The notes under the pieces were generated by a model, which was not told the origin of the DNA, did not search any database, and saw only the letters and a list, made by a program, of their open reading frames with translations. Position numbers and translations under genes: made by a program. This document shows, piece after piece, positions 59,146 to 64,000 of a stretch of 64,000 nt of DNA. Positions within the stretch are counted from its first letter, which is position 1. Each line of letters opens with the position of its first letter. This DNA is from Larix kaempferi (lineage: Eukaryota; Streptophyta; Pinopsida; Pinales; Pinaceae): assembly GCA_027924585.1 (NCBI GenBank), contig BSBM01000372.1:31180001-31244000 (forward strand), written 5' to 3'.

Positions 59146-60732
59146 TGTAATGTCCCCATCCAAATAAATATCATGAAGGGAAATTTCCACCAATCTACTA
59201 GTTCCCTAGGTTTGGGTGGAAACATTTAGACTTTGAATAAGGGAGCTATAAGACCCCAAATGGACATTAGAGTGACAAATATACATTAAAGGGGCTAAAT
59301 AAATAATAAGAAGAAGAAAATAAGGTGGCATTTGGTCATGAGGGCGCATAGGTGGTGTGGGACCCACACAAGGCAAGATTCTCCATGCCACATGGCATCC
59401 CATTCTCACCCATTCGAATCCAAGGTGGAGTCTAACGTTCTCGGGGGCGTTGGAGAGGCATTATTCATGGCATGAATCTAGGAGGGTCGAATTAGAGTGG
59501 AAGAGTAACTCCCATGGAAGAGGAAGATGCATCATAGAAGAATTGTGACACTTGGAGCTAGATTCCCTAACTTCTATGACAACAATTGTGAAGATTCTAT
59601 GACACTTATGACAAATTTAAGACCTAATTGCTAACATATGACATATATCCACCAAGAGGGTGCACAGGTGGAGTTATGGTAGCCAAGATCCCCCCCATTC
59701 GAATTGATGGAAGAGGAAGGCTAGAAAGTGTTGGACAAGTGGGATTCATGGGAATCTCTCCCTAAATAAAGTTGGGAGAAGGATATTGGAGGGAATTAGA
59801 GCTATGGATTCATTTGGAGGTTAAAAAAATATTAGAAGAAATAAGGAGAGCAGATTTTTTATCATTTCTCATTTGGAACATTTGGAGAGCTTAGCTTGTC
59901 CTTGCACGATGGATGTTCATCCTCCGTGCCTTAGAACCAATTTCAAGGGTACAAGATTCCCATCCAAGTTGGTTGATGGAGAGGCCATTAATACCTCTCA
60001 ACAGAGATTCATGGAGATTTTTTGATGCAGGTTCAACCCCCATCTGAGTTCAAGTTCATCTTCTCTCATTTCTCTATATTCCCATTCTACTATCTTTCTC
60101 TCAATGCCATGTAAAAGTGAAAGGGCGCACTTCTTGTTGCATATAGTTAATGGAAGATTTCTATTTTTACCTTATGAATATGTTATTTTCTGCATATTAA
60201 CTCTGTAATATACATATCATGAGAGCCACAGCTCAAAATACCATGTACTTCATATGATATTTCCAATCAAAACTGAGATTCGAGCCATTTTCCTAATAGC
60301 AATTTCATGGTGATTTTGGGATGATGATGTACCTGTTTTATATCAAACATTTTTGTCCATGTTATGAGCTGCATATGAAGTTAAATTGATGTCCAAAATA
60401 ATGTTTGCAGACCCCTAAAGTGTTACTATAGTTTGTGACCAAATTCGAGGCTCCTTGTTTACCATTTTCACCCCAAATTTTATACTCTAGAAGTTGTTGT
60501 TCTTTGGGAGACCTATTTGACCCTAAAACCTGATCTAATGCTGCAAATATGTTGTCATTGATGTCCTATAACAGAGACAAGTCTCATATTAAGAATTAGT
60601 GAAGGTAGTACAGTGTTTGGAAGGGAAAATAGTGGCAAACCTAAGGGGGATTTCCATTAATCCAATTGACTAGTCTTGTCTTGAAACTTCTCTCTTTGAA
60701 AATTGCAAACCATGGATGGGTATAGCAGGTGT
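59146..60732 (+). repeat. Chromovirus-1 3' LTR (about 1587 bp)
   Basis: It aligns with the 5' LTR halves at 18098-18315 and 22957-24356. It preserves the empty GGACCCACACAAGG site (59361-59374) into which solo LTR-2 jumped in the 5' LTR. It is cut at its extreme 3' end by Copia-3. Confidence 0.82.
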
Positions 60733-61382
60733 TGTTAAATTTTCAGAATTTACTTCAATCTGATCTAGGATCTTAACTGATAGAACAACATGTACAGCAT
60801 ATCTACAGCATATCAATCATGGAGACAATAATGCAAGCACACAAGAGACACCAAGATTTACTTGGGGAAAACCATAAAGGTGAAAAACCCCAATAACTTC
60901 CTCAGAGATAGATAGAGCAATGATACAACTAACCATAAGAGATAGACACAACCTAGCAGCAGATCCTCCTCCTCCATAAGTGCGCCACTCCTCCTTGAGT
61001 GCATGAGTGAGAAGTGAGTGTGTAAATAGAGTGCCTCCCGCACTCTATTTATACTTGACTTGACTTGCCTTTTTACCTAACTCATGTAGGCTCGAACTTA
61101 ACCACATAACATAATGCTGAGTGGGCCGACCCCCAATAGGGTGGTCTAATAACCCTTTGACCCACATGGCCGACCCCCAATAGGATGGTCTAATAACCCT
61201 TTGACCCACATGACTTATACAGGGCCGACCCCAAACAAGGTGGTCTAATAACCCATCAAGTATAAGTTACGACACTTATAATATAAATGACGACACTTCC
61301 GTATAGAGGAATAATAACATCTCTATAGGAATACAATATACATATATGCGAAATACATTCCGAAGTTACATATACATCAACA
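60733..61382 (-). repeat. Copia-3 3' LTR (650 bp)
   Basis: It runs TGTTAAATTTTCAG to ACATCAACA on the plus strand. It has a TATA box on the minus strand at about 61045-61053 and three GGCCGACCCC...GGTCTAATAACCC units (about 61124-61152, 61169-61197 and 61223-61252), against two in the 30-kb element and one in Copia-1. Confidence 0.88.
61023..61053 (-). promoter_or_regulatory. TATA box overlapped by a perfect hairpin (Copia-3 LTR)
   Basis: The minus-strand TATAAATAG overlaps a 12-bp perfect stem: plus-strand arms at 61023-61034 (TAAATAGAGTGC) and 61040-61051 around CTCCC. Compared with Copia-1, two inner base pairs have changed on both arms so that pairing is kept. Confidence 0.75.
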
Positions 61383-61391
61383 CTCCCTCTT
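61383..61391 (-). other. Polypurine tract of Copia-3
   Basis: The minus strand reads AAGAGGGAG against the LTR terminus, one base different from the tract of the 30-kb Copia-like element. Confidence 0.75.
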
Positions 61392-61640
61392 AACTAGGAA
61401 GGTATTTTTCAACACAGTTCTTCTAGCACAAGTCATCTTCTCTGGATCATCGTCACTGGATAATCGTCATCGAGTCATCATCATCGTCACTGCTGTTGCT
61501 ATCTCAATCAATCTCTGAATCTACTCGTCATAGGAAGTTCTACAGAGCCAGTCCTTTTTCATACTAGATGTAGGCCCACCACCTGCAGGTCTTCGTCATC
61601 ACTGGCCATACTGTGGAATCCTCAGGACTTATTACGTGCG
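61392..61640 (-). other. Non-coding stretch next to the polypurine tract of Copia-3
   Basis: It contains short CATC/GTCATC-type runs near 61440-61490 and otherwise unique sequence. No gene is seen. Confidence 0.5.
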
Positions 61641-62330
61641 TCACAAAACCTCGAAAGAGCATCCCAGGATGTTACGGGTACACAACTCCGACCTGTAGGA
61701 TCTCCCAGGGCGCCATTACATGTGACCCCACCACAAAACCTCGCAAGAGCATCTCAGGATGTTACGGGTACACAACTCCGACCTGAAATCTCCCAGGGCG
61801 CTATTACATGTGGTCCACCACAAAACCTCGCAAGAGCATCTCAGGATGTTACGGGTACACAACTCCGACCTGAAATCTCCCAGGGCACTATTACATGTGG
61901 TCCACCACAAAACCTCGCAAGAGCACCTCAGGATGTTACGGGTACACAACTCCAACCTGAAATCTCCCAGGGCGCTATTACATGTGGTCATGGCAAAACC
62001 TCGCAAGAGCATCCCAGGACTGATTACGGGCACACAGCCCAACCTATCGGATCTCCCAGGGCGCTATTACATGCCATAGGACAAAACCTCGCAAGAGCAT
62101 CTGCCAGATATCCCAGGGCGCTATTACATGCCATAGGCAAAACCTCGAAAGACTATCTGCAGATCTCCCAGGGCACCGAATTACATGTCCTCCCAGAGCA
62201 AAACCTCGAAAGAGCATTTGCCAGATGTCCCAGGGCACCGATATTACATGCCATAGGCAAAACCTCGAAATACCATCTGCAAATCTCCCAGGGCACCGGA
62301 TTACATGCTCATCTGCACAACCTGATCCAC
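61641..62330. repeat. ~87-bp minisatellite array in Copia-3
   Basis: CAAAACCTCG recurs at about 61643, 61734, 61821, 61908, 61994 and 62082, mostly 86-88 bp apart, then in shorter truncated units. Units hold CATC-TCAG-GATG or CATC-CCAG-GATG stems and end TCCCAGGGCGC. The plus-strand open frame at 61722-62351 follows from the 29-codon period. Confidence 0.88.
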
Positions 62331-63240
62331 GGCCATAGAGTATCATCCTGATACTCACCATACATCATCCTGATGCATCCATGATCATCCTGATCATCAT
62401 CATTGCAACGTCCTGCTGCATGTCATCTGGAGAAACATCCTGAAGCTCGTCATCTATGATCATCCTGATCATCACTGCAACATCCTGCTACATGTCATCT
62501 GGAGCAACATCCTGAAGCTCGTCATCTATGATCATCCTGATCATCACTGCAACATCCTGCTGCATGTCATCTGGAGCAACATCCTGAAGCTCGTCATCTA
62601 TGATCATCCTGATCATTAATGCATCTACCTGATGCATACCAAGTATCTACCTGATACATATCATCATACATGATCCTCCTGATCATTAATGTATCCACCT
62701 GATACAAATACATGATACATATCATCATACATGATCCTCCTGATCATCAATGCATCTACCTGATGCATACCAAGTATCTACCTGATACATATCATCATAC
62801 ATGATCCTCCTGATCATACAATGCATCTACCTAATGCATACCAAGTATCTACCTGATACATATCATCATACATGATCCTCCTGATCATACAATGTATCCA
62901 CCTGATACAAATATGATACATATCACCGTACATGATCCACCTGATCATACAATGTATCCACCTGATACATATACAGATACATGGTCCAAGCATCCAACAT
63001 GATGCATATACAAAATACATACACATGATCCAACTGATCATATCCAGCATCAACATGATGCGTACATACATAAAAATGATCCAACTGATCATATCCAGCA
63101 TCCAACATGATGCGTACATACATACATAAAAATGATCCAACTGATCATATCCAGCATCCAACATGATGCGTACATACATAAAAATGATCCAACTGATCAT
63201 ATCCAAGCAGAAACCAGAACATCATCCTGATGCTCATCAT
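62331..63240. repeat. Array of short hairpin units in Copia-3
   Basis: More than twenty inverted repeats share the frame NNNATC - 5 bases - GATNNN, mostly with CCT before GAT. Arms vary in matched pairs: ATGATC/GATCAT, TGCATC/GATGCA, TGTATC/GATACA, GAGTATC/GATACTC. A 72-bp higher-order unit repeats at 62446, 62518 and 62590. The array lies between the RNase H stop and the polypurine tract. Confidence 0.85.
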
Positions 63241-63315
63241 CCAGCGCTTACATCCACAGCCATGTGAAGGATCCTCCTTCCAACATGCTTGGAATGGCTT
63301 CAGCAAATGTGTCCA

Positions 63316-63999
63316 TCACTTCTTCCTCGAAGTGTCCTCGATCTGAAGAACGCCAAGCCTCTCTCTGAAGTACTCGAACTTCACTCTGGCTAGCGGCTTC
63401 GTCAGCACATCTGTAATCTGCTCGTCTGTCGCAACATATAGGAGCTTCAAAGCTCCTCTTTGCACCATATCCCTGATATAGTGATATTTGATCTCTATGT
63501 GTTTCGACCTGTCATGAAACACTGGGTTCTCGGATAGCTTCACACAACTCTAGTTATCACAGAAGATACCAGTAGCATCCAACAGGAGATCAAATAACTC
63601 AGACAGTAGCTTCCGTAGCCATACTGCCTCACAACTAGCTGAACAGGCTGCAACATATTCTGCCTCAGCTGTACTCAGTGCTACGCAGGACTGCTTCCTA
63701 CTAAACCAAGAGATCACACCTAATCCCATACTGAAGCAGCACCCAGATGTGCTCTTCCTATCTGCAGCACTGCCAGCCTAATCTGAATCAACATAACCCT
63801 GTAGGTTAAAATTTTGATTCGCCTCATACCTGAGCCCATAATCCACTGTACCCTTCAGGTACCTCAGATAATGCTTTACAACAACCAGGTGAACACTCCT
63901 CGGATCCGTCAGGAACTGGCTCAATGTGTTCACAGCAAAGCAAATGTCTGGTCTCGTGTTCGTCAGGTACATCAAGGACCCAATCATCTGGTGATACAT
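63316..63999 (-). pseudogene. Copia-3 reverse transcriptase end and RNase H
   Basis: The minus-strand frame starts beyond the window. It reads IGSLMYLTNTRPDICFAVN, the conserved end of Copia RT, then YLRYLKGT and YVDSD at the RNase H start. A TAG at 63778-63780 replaces the Trp usually seen after YVDSD. Downstream come ADRKSTSG, a STAEAEYVA motif and the KHIEIKYHYIRD and DVLTKPL motifs near the C-terminus. A second stop (TAG, minus strand, near 63552) replaces a Gln in the CDNQS-type motif. Both stops fit single G-to-A or C-to-T changes. RNase H removes the RNA template during reverse transcription; this copy is inactive. Confidence 0.88.
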
Positions 64000-64000
64000 A

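Larger units (their letters stand above)
18098..60732 (+). mobile_element. Chromovirus-1: old Ty3/gypsy element, host of the nest
   Basis: Plus-strand order is 5' LTR (18098 to about 24356), gag (24524-25495), protease-RT-RNase H (25508-27606), the 30-kb Copia-like insertion (27607-57964), integrase-chromodomain (57965-59145), polypurine tract, and 3' LTR (59146-60732). Without insertions it would be about 7.6 kb. Nearly every domain carries stops. The two LTRs differ at about a dozen sites in their first 218 bp, so it is the oldest layer. The 3' LTR ends at or very near the insertion point of Copia-3. Confidence 0.85.
60733..64000 (-). mobile_element. Copia-3: Ty1/copia element, 3' part (continues past the right edge)
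   Basis: On the minus strand: RT/RNase H (64000-63316), a 1.9-kb repeat-rich 3' region, a purine-rich tract at 61383-61391, and the 3' LTR (60733-61382). The LTR is related to those of Copia-1 and of the 30-kb Copia-like element. It inserted at the 3' end of chromovirus-1. The left flank is GGTGT, and the matching copy would lie outside the window. Confidence 0.85.

Noticed and set aside
61722-62351. 209-residue repeat protein on the plus strand
   Set aside because: It follows from a period near 87 bp and is antisense to the element. No coding signature is visible, so it is kept only as a low-interest observation.

Overview
The window is intergenic plant DNA made almost entirely of nested LTR retrotransposons. 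No host gene, tRNA or rRNA gene was recognised. The plant assignment rests on chromodomain-bearing Ty3/gypsy elements, TGGTATCAGAGC (initiator-Met) primer sites, a Tat/Ogre-like primer site, and many AAACCCTAA telobox motifs in Copia leaders. The depth of nesting and the very long LTRs (about 4.5 kb) suggest a large repeat-rich seed-plant genome. A gymnosperm is plausible but not proven.

Left part (1-18029), all host elements on the minus strand. A Copia element (5' LTR 6524-7115) runs off the left edge. Its gag-protease frame is split at 769-5217 by a 4449-bp solo LTR with target duplication GGACA. Copia-1 itself interrupts a Tat-like gypsy element (gag-protease remnant 7116-9981, primer site 11573-11590, 5' LTR from 11595). 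Beyond lies a decayed gypsy gag/protease remnant (13230-15882) and a minus-strand LTR (about 16500-18029) related to the next element.

Central nest (18098-60732). An old plus-strand chromovirus has its 5' LTR broken by a second solo LTR (18316-22956). Its integrase zinc finger is broken by a 30-kb insertion (27607-57964; target duplication GTTTT). That insertion is a minus-strand Copia-like element with 605-bp LTRs, no recognised coding sequence, and long arrays of short inverted-repeat minisatellites. One array is in turn split by a very young plus-strand chromovirus present as a tandem dimer: LTR - body - LTR - body - LTR, 29471-52726. One GACGA duplication flanks the whole dimer, and both copies carry an intact 1563-residue Gag-Pol.

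Divergence between LTRs fits the nesting order: about a dozen differences in the first 218 bp for the outer chromovirus, 4 in 605 bp for the Copia-like element, and 4 substitutions plus one TA-repeat step in 4.5 kb for the dimer.

Right edge (60733-64000): a third minus-strand Copia element with its 3' LTR, a 1.9-kb hairpin-repeat region, and a decayed RT/RNase H end.

The signals I find most unusual are a hairpin with compensatory changes overlapping the TATA box of the Copia LTRs, 3' arrays of short hairpins whose stems co-vary between repeat units, an inverted telobox pair in Copia leaders, and the tandem chromovirus dimer. All alignments were made by eye.
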